64,000 bases of DNA from Nostoc desertorum CM1-VF14 (GTDB lineage Bacteria; Cyanobacteriota; Cyanobacteriia; Cyanobacteriales; Nostocaceae): the NCBI GenBank assembly GCA_019359245.1, contig JAHHHR010000027.1, positions 41,953-105,952 on the forward strand. Reading direction: 5' to 3'. The notes below the pieces were generated by a model. It saw nothing but the letters and a program-made list of their open reading frames with translations. It had not been told where the DNA came from and searched no databases. A program made the translations under genes and the position numbers. Position 1 is the stretch's first letter; each line of letters opens with the position of its first letter. Shown here in pieces: positions 8,491-18,055 of the stretch.

Positions 8491-8997
8491 AAGAACAACA
8501 AATATTATAAAAGTTTAGCGGCCATAGTTGGCATTTTGTTTAACAAGTGCCATACTGTTTTTCTAGTTAAAGGCTACACTGCGTTTTTGCAATTGTCCTG
8601 GTGGCAATTGCGGAATTTCAGTAAGTGAATTTATCTTGTTTCCGCTTTAATACTGAAATCGCACACAGCATTTTTCTGAGTTCACATTCTGTGATAAGTC
8701 ATACCATTTCACAACATTTCTAGTACAGATACGTTGGTAAAAGCATATAAATCTATAACCCTACAGTCAATTTATTTGTTACAAAGATTTTTGGAAGCGA
8801 TCGCATTACCATCCAAAATCTTAACTCACTAGCTTATTAGTAAATCGGGTAGTCTGGCATTGAGGTGTCGAATTATAGCTTATAAAAGATTTGTAGTTTC
8901 TGTTACTAACTGTGAATTTATAATCAATTTGATCATCAGGCTGGTTATATAGTAATTATTGGATTTTAAGGGGAGCAAGACCTTGCCCCCCTTGATA
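8491..8997. other. Intergenic region, no gene seen
   Basis: AT-rich DNA between the small gene (promoter side) and the 3' end of the FG-GAP gene. It contains one HIP1-like site (GCGATCGCATT near 8800) and no ORF or clear hairpin. It presumably holds the promoter of the 59-residue gene. Confidence 0.5.
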
Positions 8998-11397
8998 TTA
9001 GATAATAGTGAAATTAGCGGCAGTGAGCGTTGTGGTATTAATGCCAGTTAGCGTTGCCAAGATTCCATCAGTAGCAGTCACTATGATGTTGTTACCAACG
9101 AAACTTAGTTGATTGAAGGTCAGACCACCAGACAAGCCAATCAAATCGTTACTCTTGCGGAAGTCGGTAATAATATCAGTACCTTTTTCAGCAGCGAAGA
9201 CAAATTTATCCTTGCCATTACCACCCGTGAGGATATCGCTACCAAGATCACCGCACAAGAGATCGTTACCATTGCCGCCATTGAGGTAGTCATTACCAGG
9301 AGTGCCGTGGAGGACATCATTGCCGTTGCCACCAAAAAGGCGATCGCCCACTTGGATAGTAACTTTAGCAGTGCTGGTGAGTTGACCATCAGTGATTGTG
9401 TAGTTGAAACTGGCCGCACCACTAAACCCGCAATTTGGGGTAAATACAATAAAATCATCTGCCGAGTTGCTGGGAGTGCCGTTATTTTTCAGCACCACAG
9501 TACCCTTGGTCGCACCACTGATATCAGTTATGCTGAGGTTGGTGCTATCGATATCGCGATCATTAGCCAGCAGGGTCTTTGCTTGAATGTAGACGGCTTT
9601 ATTTTTGGCTGCCGTAACAGTATCATTGACGGCAACGGGTGCGTCATTCACGCCGTTGATGGTCAGGTTGACGCTAGCTGTACTGGTAAAACTGCGATCG
9701 CTAATAGTATAGGTGAAGCGATCGCTGCCGGTTTCACCTACACCCAAAGTTTCAAATTCACCGTTGGGGTTGTAAGTAAAAGTGCCATCAACATTGAGAG
9801 TCAGTAAAGCACCAGAACTTAGGGTAATAGGAGCGCCAACAGTCACCGAATTACCATTGACATTTGTCACCGTCAAGGGATTGCTATCTGGGTCGCTGTC
9901 GTTGGTTAAGACTGAAATGTTAAGGGCAGTATCTTCGTTAGTAGTAGCTGTGTCAGCAACTGCGACTGGAGGCTGATTAGGAGTTGTACTAGTAGTGGCA
10001 AAACCAAAAATGACGTATCTCTTTCCATCAGGTTTACTGTAGATTCGATCAAAACCTTGCCCGATACTCACGTCATCAAAGCCATCGCCGTTGAAATCTC
10101 CCGCACTGCTGACAGAGTAGCGTGAGTAGCTATCTACGTTAATGGCTTTAATTACCAAGCCGTTGCTGCCGTTGATATCCGAGAGATTGAGAACTGATCC
10201 AAAGCCACCGCGGCTGCCAAACACTACGTAGTTCTGCTCAGAATATTTTGCGCCAATAATTAGGTCATCAAAGCCGTCACCGTTGAAATCTCCGGTACTG
10301 CTGACGGAGGAGCCTAAACCCTGACCTGGAATAATGGGGTTGATTACGAAGCTGTTGCTGTCGTTGAGGTCTGAGAGATTGAGGACTGCTCCAAAGCCGC
10401 TACTGTTGCCAAACACTACGTAGCTCTCTCCAACAGTCTCCGGGCCGCGGATGTTATTTGTTGTCCAAATAACTAGGTCATCAAAACCGTCACCGTTAAA
10501 ATCTCCGGCGCTGCTGAGTGTTCCATCAATGTCGTTGATAAAGCCGTTGTTGCCGTTCAGAGATGAGAGACTAAAGACCGATTCAAAGCCACTGCTGCTG
10601 CCGAAGACCACGTAGCTTTCTCCAGCAAATAAATCGGCACCTGGCGCTCCAATAATCAGGTCATCGAAGCCGTCGCCGTTGATGTCTCCGGCACTGCTAA
10701 CACGGGAGCCTGAGTAGTCACGCTCATCAATGCCGTTGAGCGCGAAGCCATTGCTGCCATTGAGGTCGGAAAGGTTGACAGCTGCTCCAAAGCCGTTGCT
10801 CCTGCCAAACACTACATAGCTCTCGCCAGCACGTTCTTTACCGTTGGGATCGGCACCTGTCGCCCCGATAATCAAGTCGTCGATGCCATCACCATTGATG
10901 TCTCCGGCACTGCTAACACGGGAGCCTGAGTAATCACGCTCATCAATGCCGTTGATTACGAAGCCGTTGCTGCCATTGAGGGACGGGAGGTTGAGAACTG
11001 CTCCAAAACCGTTGCTCCTGCCAAACACTACGTAGGTTTCCCCAGCATTATACTGACCGTTGGGATCGGCAAACAGTGCCCCGATAATCAGGTCGTCGAT
11101 ACCGTCGCCGTTGATGTCTCCGGCACTCGTGACAGAGGAGCCTAAATCTTTACTTACATTTATAACAAAGCCGTTGCTGCCATTGAGGTCGGAAAGGTTG
11201 ACAACTGCTTCAAAGTCGCTACTGCTGCCAAATACTACGTAGTCATCTGCTCCCGCCTTAATAATCAGGTCATCGAAGCCGTCGCCGTTGATGTCTCCGG
11301 CACTACTAGATGATGCGTCTGGGTAAGGCCAAGCGATCGCAAAACCATTGTTGCCATCAAGGTCAGAAAGATTGAAAACTGCTGGATTAGGTACCAT
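8998..11397 (-). CDS. FG-GAP repeat / cadherin-like / RTX calcium-binding secreted protein
   Basis: The 799-residue protein has three parts. Residues ~1-465 hold seven FG-GAP (integrin alpha) blades, each with a D(I/F)NGDG(F/I)DDL calcium loop and a following YVVFG strand. Residues ~475-690 hold two tandem cadherin/VCBS-like domains beginning NQPPVAVADTATTNEDTA and VNDAPVAVNDTV. Residues ~690-799 hold RTX nonapeptides (GGNGNDVLHGTPGNDYLNGG, then GGNGKDKFVF) and a terminal beta segment. There is no N-terminal signal peptide, and the RTX C-terminus points to type I secretion. The predicted role is a calcium-stabilised extracellular adhesion or matrix protein. The blades are so alike at DNA level that copy number could change by recombination. 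No secretion genes are adjacent. Confidence 0.85.
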   Translation of the reverse strand: MVPNPAVFNLSDLDGNNGFAIAWPYPDASSSSAGDINGDGFDDLIIKAGADDYVVFGSSSDFEAVVNLSDLNGSNGFVINVSKDLGSSVTSAGDINGDGIDDLIIGALFADPNGQYNAGETYVVFGRSNGFGAVLNLPSLNGSNGFVINGIDERDYSGSRVSSAGDINGDGIDDLIIGATGADPNGKERAGESYVVFGRSNGFGAAVNLSDLNGSNGFALNGIDERDYSGSRVSSAGDINGDGFDDLIIGAPGADLFAGESYVVFGSSSGFESVFSLSSLNGNNGFINDIDGTLSSAGDFNGDGFDDLVIWTTNNIRGPETVGESYVVFGNSSGFGAVLNLSDLNDSNSFVINPIIPGQGLGSSVSSTGDFNGDGFDDLIIGAKYSEQNYVVFGSRGGFGSVLNLSDINGSNGLVIKAINVDSYSRYSVSSAGDFNGDGFDDVSIGQGFDRIYSKPDGKRYVIFGFATTSTTPNQPPVAVADTATTNEDTALNISVLTNDSDPDSNPLTVTNVNGNSVTVGAPITLSSGALLTLNVDGTFTYNPNGEFETLGVGETGSDRFTYTISDRSFTSTASVNLTINGVNDAPVAVNDTVTAAKNKAVYIQAKTLLANDRDIDSTNLSITDISGATKGTVVLKNNGTPSNSADDFIVFTPNCGFSGAASFNYTITDGQLTSTAKVTIQVGDRLFGGNGNDVLHGTPGNDYLNGGNGNDLLCGDLGSDILTGGNGKDKFVFAAEKGTDIITDFRKSNDLIGLSGGLTFNQLSFVGNNIIVTATDGILATLTGINTTTLTAANFTII

Positions 11398-11416
11398 TAT
11401 TGTTAATTCTTCTAAA

Positions 11417-12505
11417 TTATAAATTTTGATTTGATCCCACCGTTATCACCCGCCGAATTTCGTCGCTGCGAAATCCGATCGCCATTGGACGACGTACCCC
11501 CAAAAGCGATACCACATCGTACAATTCCAGCACCACTCCCTCCATTCGCAGGGAATGGACAATATCGCCGCTTCTCAGGTCAATCACTAGTAACCCACAG
11601 CGAGGCTCAACGTTTTTCTGTTGCAATTTCTCGTCTAGGGGCAAGCCGCTAAAGGTCTTGTTATGCCTGGGTTGGGAAATTCCTACTACCGCAAAGTCGC
11701 CATAAAATGTACAACCGCGCAAATATCCCGGACAGAAGGCGACTGGCTCAAACACTCCCCGCTTTAAATCGACAAAGCCAAACTCTCCCGCGCCTGAATT
11801 GAGCAGCCAGAGTTTTTCCTGATGCCAACGGGGGGAGTGGGGCATAGAAAGCCCCTGCAACACGATTTCATTACTTTCTACGTCAATGACACAGCCGCCA
11901 TTTGCCCGATGCTCCCGCCAGCCTTCTCCCACATCAGACTGGCTGACGGCAGTGACGTATTTAGGTTTTCCTTGCTGCATTGCCAACCCATTCAGGTGAC
12001 ATCGATCTTCCGCCGCTAGCTTGCTGATAAAAGTTGGTTGCCATAGGGGAACGAAACTGTGGGTTTCGCTGACTGTTGCTAAACAACTAAATAAGGTATT
12101 GACAAATACTAATTTTTGTGATTTTAACTCTTTTTCTTCTGCTCTACTCAAAGCGATGTCGTGAATATCTAAATCTCCCGTCACATAACTCATCTGGGGC
12201 AGATAAAGAGCATCGTAGCTTTGGTGGTTTTGTCTGGGTTGGATGATATTTTCAAATCGCCACAGTTGGTACAGGGAACTCATGTAGAGACTGTTGCCAT
12301 TGGCATACAACCCCATGCACCGCTCAAAGCTACGTTCAAATACAGATAATTTGCCGTTTGGTTGCAAGCCGATGAAGAATAACTTCCCAGCTTGATAGGT
12401 AGTGAAGGACAAACTCAGGTTCTGCTCATATAGCCAAGCGGTAAACTGGCGAGAAGCGTTGATTTCTAGAGATGGTTTGTTAATGTTGCTGTCATTAGGA
12501 TTCAC
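11417..12505 (-). CDS. TIGR03032 family protein (predicted beta-propeller), function unknown
   Basis: Residues after INASRQFTAWLYEQNLSLSFTTYQ match the TIGR03032 family, a beta-propeller-like domain with repeated Trp/Gly strands (GKLFFIGL, MGLYANGNSLY, LPQMSYVTGDLDIHDI, PRWHQEKLWLLNSGAGEFG, RGCTFYGDFAVVGIS). In other cyanobacteria the domain occurs alone or fused to TPR and methyltransferase modules, and its substrate is unknown. I chose GTG at 12505 because AAGGAG lies 10 nt upstream. The frame is open back to 12643, but that extension (MRSLKADDGTAVAG...) looks like translated intergenic repeat. The gene sits 20 bp downstream of nothing else in its direction, so it is probably a single-gene unit. 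Confidence 0.7.
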   Translation of the reverse strand: MNPNDSNINKPSLEINASRQFTAWLYEQNLSLSFTTYQAGKLFFIGLQPNGKLSVFERSFERCMGLYANGNSLYMSSLYQLWRFENIIQPRQNHQSYDALYLPQMSYVTGDLDIHDIALSRAEEKELKSQKLVFVNTLFSCLATVSETHSFVPLWQPTFISKLAAEDRCHLNGLAMQQGKPKYVTAVSQSDVGEGWREHRANGGCVIDVESNEIVLQGLSMPHSPRWHQEKLWLLNSGAGEFGFVDLKRGVFEPVAFCPGYLRGCTFYGDFAVVGISQPRHNKTFSGLPLDEKLQQKNVEPRCGLLVIDLRSGDIVHSLRMEGVVLELYDVVSLLGVRRPMAIGFRSDEIRRVITVGSNQNL

Positions 12506-13193
12506 TTGGTTTTGACTCCTTGATAACTCTGGTGTTCGATCAGTGATAATTTCGCCGCAGAGCACGGATGCTCCTACTCTTGGACGTAAGCTAGGCAATA
12601 CACCAGCAACAGCAGTTCCGTCATCTGCTTTGAGCGATCGCACTCAACACATTTCCTAGCCAGTGGTTCCTCATTCCAGAAATTTACCAGAGTATTGTCG
12701 GAGTCCTTTTAAAACAATAGATGGTTGTGTAATATAAAAGTATATCGTGTGTAATCTAAAACTTCCAATATCTGTTTAAAGCATAGATAACTTAGTACAG
12801 CTTTGCGTAAAATCGTAGCGTTTTTAATACAAGGGGATGCATTGGCATTGCAAAATATTGCCAAATTTAATTCAGTATGAATTAATTAAATGCTGTACTT
12901 AGGAATAAGAATTAAATAACATACAATTTATGTCCCTAGCTTACCCCACCCTCAATCCCTCTCCGATATATTGGAGAGAGAAGCTAGATACAAGATGAAG
13001 TTTTGCATTTTATTTAATTCACGTTCCTTAATCAATAACTAAAATTTTCTTGGGCGGACTCTGCATCTTGACAAAAAAAATGAGATGGACATTTTGTCCA
13101 TCCCACAATAAAAAAGAGAATTTTTGTTATAAAACGCTTTGCCTTACCTATATTTAAGCTAAAGCGTTTTCCCTAAGTTAAATTTCTCACTAT
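12506..13193. other. Intergenic region between the TIGR03032 gene and flv1
   Basis: It contains the putative promoter of the TIGR03032 gene, a CCCTCAATCCCTCTCC/GGAGAGAG-type Nostoc repeat near 12950-12990, and the flv1 terminator at 13071-13104. No gene is supported. Confidence 0.5.
13071..13104 (-). terminator. Rho-independent terminator of the flv3-flv1 unit
   Basis: Arms at 13084-13091 (GATGGACA) and 13095-13102 (TGTCCATC) with a TTT loop are followed on the minus strand by an eight-T run. It lies about 90 bp after the flv1 stop codon. Confidence 0.85.
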
Positions 13194-14906
13194 TTAATAA
13201 TGAGTGCCGGTTTTGCGATGGTTAATGGCAGTCACAGCATCTGGCTTGAGTAATTTTCCTTCATCCACAGTTGCATACACAACCCAATGGTCGCCACATT
13301 CCAGACGTTGATTGACTGAGCATTCTAAATATGCTGAAGCGTCGGTGAGGACGGTACACCCGTTATCCGCAACTGCTGTACTAAAGTTGGCAAATCGGTC
13401 TTCTCCAGGCGCAAAAGATTTACGGAAATGCTTCATGTAGTCTTGATGATTGCCTTCAGGTAGAATATTTAAGGCAAACTTACCGCCTGGATACATCAAA
13501 GATTCGATCGCTCGATCTTTAGCGATCGCCACAGTTATTCCGGGTGGGTTGAAGGTGGCTTGAGAAACCCAAGCGCCTAACATTGCGGTAGACACTTCTC
13601 CTTGTTTCGCTGTCACCACGCAAACGGAGCCAACAATCCGGCCAACAGCCTGTTCCACTGGGGTAGCGGCTTGTTGGGGTACGCGTACCTTTTTAGCCTT
13701 TTTTAGTGCTTGGGCAAAGTCTGTACCTAGTTCTTCACAGAACTTGAGAGTGACATCATCAGGTTTAAACTTGACCTTCAAGGTGTCAAAGCCAAAGCGA
13801 TATCCAGCATCCCGGAGTTTACCTTCGATTAAGTCAAAGGCTTCGCCACTCCAGCCATAAGAACCAAATACCCCTGCAAGTTTGCTGTTGTCACCACTCG
13901 ATAGCACAATTCCTAAAGCAGTATGAATGGGAGTTGGCGCATGACCACCGATGGTAGGAGAACCAATGATAAAACCCTCTGATTGTGCTAGGTTGATGCG
14001 GATTTCATCAGGGGTAGCAAATTCGCAATTAATCGATTTGACTGCGACTCCACCTTTAGTTAGTCCCAGAGCGATCGCTTGTGCTAAAGTCGCCGTATTG
14101 CCGTAAGCTGAAGCGTAAAGTAAGGCAACAGAAATCTCGCGATCGTTGTGAGAACGGCTCCACTCTGCATAAGCTTTGGTGAGTTCGATTAAGCTGGTGC
14201 GTACCAATGGGCCGTGACCCACAGCATACATTCTCACCTGCAAATCTGATATTTTCTCCAAAGCTGCTTGCACATGAGGAATTTGGGGAGCCATCAGGCA
14301 GTTAAAGTAATAACGCTGGTCTTCTTTAAGCGCTTCCCAGTTATCATCAAACAGTTCATCACCACAGAGATGAGTTGCAAATAACTTATCTGTGTAGAGA
14401 ATTTGGGTTTGCTGATCGTAGGTACAAAGTCCTTCCGGCCAACGTGGACTGGGAATAGGTAAGAATTTTAAAACATGGCCCTTGCCTAAATCCAGAGTTT
14501 CTTTCCCCCGCATCACCAAGACTTTCAAATCCTGATCTAGGAAAGCAGCACGCAAATTGTTCGCACCGGGAAGAGAACAGACAAAAGTTACCTGTGGTGC
14601 CAGTTCTAAAATTGCTTTGAGGGTGGCAACTCGATTGGGACTAAAATGACCCAGGATTATATAATCCAAACTTTGCAAATCTAAAGTCTGCCGCAATGCC
14701 TCTAAATAAATTTCGGTAAAGCTTTCTGGCGGTGGATCAAAAAGTGCGGTTTTATCAGCTTCAATTAAATAGCAATTGGAGGTAGTACCTCTTTCAAGTG
14801 CGTATTCAATTTCAAACCGCAGACGTGACCAACTACGTGCTTTGATCGCCTTAGTATTTGTAGCAATTGGTAAAACTTGTACGTCGCGTGGCTTGGAATT
14901 GGTCAT
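13194..14906 (-). CDS. flv1: Diflavin flavoprotein Flv1 (non-canonical metal site)
   Basis: The 570-residue protein has the three-domain layout of cyanobacterial flavodiiron proteins: metallo-beta-lactamase-like (~1-250), flavodoxin-like (~260-400, starting VALLYASAYGNTATLAQ) and C-terminal flavin reductase (~425-570, VGRIVGSVCVVTAKQGE). The diiron ligands are degraded. Where Flv3 has HTEPDH this one has HFSPNR; LHWPD is replaced by PRWPE; the bridging Asp region reads TDKLFA. That is the Flv1-class signature. With Flv3 it forms a heteromer that reduces O2 to water with electrons from photosystem I. Gene order flv3-flv1 with a ~120-bp gap resembles the adjacent heterocyst pair (flv3B-flv1B) of Anabaena, so the B form is possible but unproven. 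Confidence 0.9.
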   Translation of the reverse strand: MTNSKPRDVQVLPIATNTKAIKARSWSRLRFEIEYALERGTTSNCYLIEADKTALFDPPPESFTEIYLEALRQTLDLQSLDYIILGHFSPNRVATLKAILELAPQVTFVCSLPGANNLRAAFLDQDLKVLVMRGKETLDLGKGHVLKFLPIPSPRWPEGLCTYDQQTQILYTDKLFATHLCGDELFDDNWEALKEDQRYYFNCLMAPQIPHVQAALEKISDLQVRMYAVGHGPLVRTSLIELTKAYAEWSRSHNDREISVALLYASAYGNTATLAQAIALGLTKGGVAVKSINCEFATPDEIRINLAQSEGFIIGSPTIGGHAPTPIHTALGIVLSSGDNSKLAGVFGSYGWSGEAFDLIEGKLRDAGYRFGFDTLKVKFKPDDVTLKFCEELGTDFAQALKKAKKVRVPQQAATPVEQAVGRIVGSVCVVTAKQGEVSTAMLGAWVSQATFNPPGITVAIAKDRAIESLMYPGGKFALNILPEGNHQDYMKHFRKSFAPGEDRFANFSTAVADNGCTVLTDASAYLECSVNQRLECGDHWVVYATVDEGKLLKPDAVTAINHRKTGTHY

Positions 14907-15024
14907 AGCTGTTGGGTAAAGTTAGGGAACAGAGAATAGGGAATAGGTTATAGGTATGGATCATAGGAAACAGGGGATAGTTTTCTTTTCTGTCCCCTGT
15001 CACCTGTTACTTTTTCACTCTTTC

Positions 15025-16764
15025 TTAGTAGTAATTACCTACTTTGCGATGGCGAACGGCTGTCAATCCATCGTTTTTGGAGACACGACCTTCTTGGACG
15101 GTGCAGTATAAAATCCAGTGGTCGCTGCATTCCATGCTGCTCTGTATTTCACATTCCATGTATGCCAGAGCATCAGTTAGAATTGGAGAACCGTTTTTGG
15201 CGGTTTGAGTTTTTACCCCAGCAAAACGATCAGCACCAGGATGCAAGCGCTTGAGAAAGTGCTTTTTGAGTTCTTGATAATTGCCTTCTTCCAAAACGTT
15301 GAGGACGAAGCGATCGCCTACTTGCATTAAGGAATCAATGGCGCGGTCTTTAGCAACGGCAATTGTCAATCCCAAGGGTTGCAAACTCGCTTGCGTTACC
15401 CAGGATGCCAGCATTGCACTTGAGGCATTATCTTTTTTGGTGGTGACTATATACAGTCCACTACTAATCCGACCCAGTGCCTTTTCCATGTTGACATCAA
15501 GCGACTTGATTTGCTTGATGTTGCGATCGCGCACCAGCAATTGTCCGATGTCTTTACCCGCTTCTTCACACAACTGGAATGTAGATGCGCTAGGAACCTC
15601 TTTAATCCGAATGGGTGGGAAAGCTTCTTTGATGCCAGAATTGAGAAATTGTCTGCGGAGTGTATCAATGGGTTCATCATCCCCACCGTAACATTCAAAC
15701 AGCCCAATCAATTGCTTGTTCTTGGCGACAGCTAGCACCGAACTGATACTAGCTTGGGCGGCGGCAGAAGTAGTCGGGGGCATACCGATAATGATGCCAG
15801 CTGCTCTCCCAGCTAGTTCTTGAATTTCTTGGCTCTCAGCAGTACTGAGATCCAGTACTTCTACCCCAATGCCAGTTTTCAGTATGCCTTCGGCAATTGC
15901 GTGACCAAGGCGTTCGCCGTACCCGTAATCTGAGACAAAAAACAAGCCAACTGTTGTCTCTGCTTTAGCTTGCTTTTGGCTCCAATTTTCGTAGCACCCG
16001 GTTAAAACATCTAAATGGTGGTATAATAACGGCCCATGACCGTTGGCGATAATATTAATCTTCCCAAGATCACCCATCCGCTTCATCGCATTCAGCAGCG
16101 AACGAGCGTTAGGGCCCATCAAACAGTCGTAGTAAAATCTAAAGTCAGCTTCGATCGCTTCTAAATCTTCATCGAAGGTGCGATCGTCACAAAAATGCAT
16201 CCCAAAAGCATCACAGGTGTAGAGAATTTGGGTTTTGCGGTCAAAGCTAAAGATTGTATCTGGCCAGTGCAGGTTAGGCGCACTCACGAATTCCATTTCG
16301 TGTCCTTTGCCGATATCTATGCGATCGCCAGTTTTGACAACTCGCTTAGAAAATGGATCGTGTACTAAGCCTTCCAAAAACTGAAGCGCAACTTTTGATG
16401 CTAAAACGGTAGCTCTAGGAGCTAATTGAAGAACATCTTCCACCAAGCCGCTATGGTCTGGCTCTGTGTGGCTGACAATTATGTAATCAATTGTTTTGGG
16501 GTTAACAAGACCTTTTAGAGTCTCTAAATACAGATCGCGAAACTTCTGGTGAGAAGTATCAATCAAAACTGTTTGTTCACCCCTAATTAGATATGAATTG
16601 TAGGTTGTGCCGTTTTGCAGCCCGAATTCGATATCGAAGCGATCGCGATCCCAATCAAGAGAGCGAATCGCTGTTGTGTTAGGGGCAATTTCTACAGTTT
16701 GTATAGTTAATCGATGCTGAACGTTCTCTGCGTGGGCATTGCCGGTCGTAGACATCGCTACCAT
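15025..16764 (-). CDS. flv3: Diflavin flavoprotein Flv3 (canonical diiron site)
   Basis: The 579-residue partner of Flv1 has all diiron ligands in the beta-lactamase domain: SHTEPDH, NLHWPD, CDAFG and NGHGPL. A flavodoxin domain (VGLFFVSDYGYGERLGHA) and a C-terminal flavin reductase domain (LGRISSGLYIVTTKKD) follow. With Flv1 it carries out the Mehler-like reduction of O2 to water, protecting photosystem I under fluctuating light or, in heterocysts, protecting nitrogenase. The start at 16764 has GGAG about 8 nt upstream. The first residues MVAMSTTGNAHAENVQ include an SDR5-like repeat (16730-16758) that splits a HIP1 site; without it the N-terminus would read MVAIAENVQ. The repeat also supplies a second in-frame ATG. 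Confidence 0.92.
   Translation of the reverse strand: MVAMSTTGNAHAENVQHRLTIQTVEIAPNTTAIRSLDWDRDRFDIEFGLQNGTTYNSYLIRGEQTVLIDTSHQKFRDLYLETLKGLVNPKTIDYIIVSHTEPDHSGLVEDVLQLAPRATVLASKVALQFLEGLVHDPFSKRVVKTGDRIDIGKGHEMEFVSAPNLHWPDTIFSFDRKTQILYTCDAFGMHFCDDRTFDEDLEAIEADFRFYYDCLMGPNARSLLNAMKRMGDLGKINIIANGHGPLLYHHLDVLTGCYENWSQKQAKAETTVGLFFVSDYGYGERLGHAIAEGILKTGIGVEVLDLSTAESQEIQELAGRAAGIIIGMPPTTSAAAQASISSVLAVAKNKQLIGLFECYGGDDEPIDTLRRQFLNSGIKEAFPPIRIKEVPSASTFQLCEEAGKDIGQLLVRDRNIKQIKSLDVNMEKALGRISSGLYIVTTKKDNASSAMLASWVTQASLQPLGLTIAVAKDRAIDSLMQVGDRFVLNVLEEGNYQELKKHFLKRLHPGADRFAGVKTQTAKNGSPILTDALAYMECEIQSSMECSDHWILYCTVQEGRVSKNDGLTAVRHRKVGNYY
16730..16758 (-). repeat. SDR5-like 21-bp element inside a HIP1 site (flv3 start)
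   Basis: The minus strand begins GCGATGTCTACGACCGGC and ends CCACGC, with the same 29-bp frame as the ackA copy and only a few substitutions. Removing 21 bp restores GCGATCGC and keeps the flv3 frame. Confidence 0.75.
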
Positions 16765-18055
16765 TATTCGTCTCCGAGCGCAAATTAACAGGTTTTTCTT
16801 CTGCCCCCATTGTCCCTATTATTTTTATTTTAAGTTGTAATGAATGTCAGTTTTTGAAAAATTTAACTTGTATCAATTATTGCTATTTTTTAGCAATATT
16901 TTTAACTCAAAAAATATACTAAATATTAATTTATTCATCAATACACAGTAAGGCTTTATTTATGCTAATTATCTTATATTTTATAGCCAAAAATTGTCAT
17001 ACTCCTACATTTTTGACATAAAATATTAAGAAAATTAAAATTAAAAATACCTTAAAAAACCAAGGACGCTATAACTATATTGATTTTTGCAAATAAGCTA
17101 TAAACCCTCAAAAAATAGCAAAAACCACAAGAACTCCCTGTAATTATGACGCAAAGTGTTGGGCAATTGCAAAATCAATGTCTTAAGAAAATAGGTTTAC
17201 GTGTAAAGTAGAAAAAGAATTTTTTTAATTAATCTCTTCTCACTAAGTCGTAAAAGTAGGAAAAGTAGGAAAGGTAGGAAAGGTAGGAAAGGTAGGAAAG
17301 GTAGGACAAGTTACCTCTATGTTTTCAACCCGAATAGAATAGGCTGATAGCATTGTTCTTTCAATAACTATTTCACAGTTTTTGCCTCAAAAAGGATTTT
17401 GCTACATAAAATATAAATTTTATGTAAACTTGAGAAAACAAATATTTTTTTTTGGAGACAATGAAGGTACATTCCCAGAGCTGATTTGAATAAAAAGGAA
17501 CTAGGCTTGTATATCTTTATTTTGGTTATCCAATGTCTAAACTAGGATAAAACCCATTTTTAAAGTTTCGATGAATCTCCGTAACCATACGAATAATCCA
17601 ATAAATTTAATGATACAGTTCTGTATTATCAACCTTAAACATTAATCAGGTAAACCCAGCAAATTATTGACGTTGTAGGCATAAGATAAAGGCTTTGGCT
17701 ATTAAATAAATATGCCTAAACATTCTAATAGCATCATTTTTGATGTGCCTAACTTTTTAGATCAATCTATTACTAATGATATATGGCAAACTTTGATAGC
17801 GTCTCAAGCCAATACTTATTGAATAGTAACCTTTTAGGTACCGACATCTTTAATACTAGTAGCCTAGTGCATCTAGTGTGTTATTAAATACCAGTGAACT
17901 GAGTATATGTAATTAAAAGGTAAAAAAAATCACCACAAATAAGTTTAGGTTTTTCAGATAGATTGAATTCTCCTTTTTCTAAAGTTTAATTTTTGCCTTG
18001 TTCGGTGAATAGGCATAAAAATGACAAAAATTAATTGTGTGAAAGGTTATTTTTT
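16765..18055. other. Long AT-rich gene-poor region upstream of flv3
   Basis: About 1.3 kb with no supported gene. It should contain the flv3 promoter. It also holds a 9-bp tandem repeat (17256-17309). A 34-codon frame at 17783-17887 (MANFDSVSSQYLLNSNLLGT...) has no ribosome site and may be the 5' stump of a lost gene. Base composition is markedly AT-rich compared with the genes around it. Confidence 0.5.
17256..17309. repeat. 9-bp tandem repeat, six copies
   Basis: Six consecutive units of GTAGGAAAG (first GTAGGAAAA, last GTAGGACAA) occupy exactly 54 bp. A partial, degenerate unit precedes them. The unit is 9 bp rather than the heptamer usual in Nostoc tandem repeats. Confidence 0.9.

Noticed and set aside
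9109..9807. 232-codon plus-strand frame opposite the FG-GAP gene
   Set aside because: It is antisense to the RTX and cadherin-like repeats, with Ala/Ile/Val-rich noise from the repeat composition.
12506..12643. N-terminal extension of the TIGR03032 protein
   Set aside because: A GTG with a good ribosome site at 12505 fits the family boundary; the extension reads like translated repeat.
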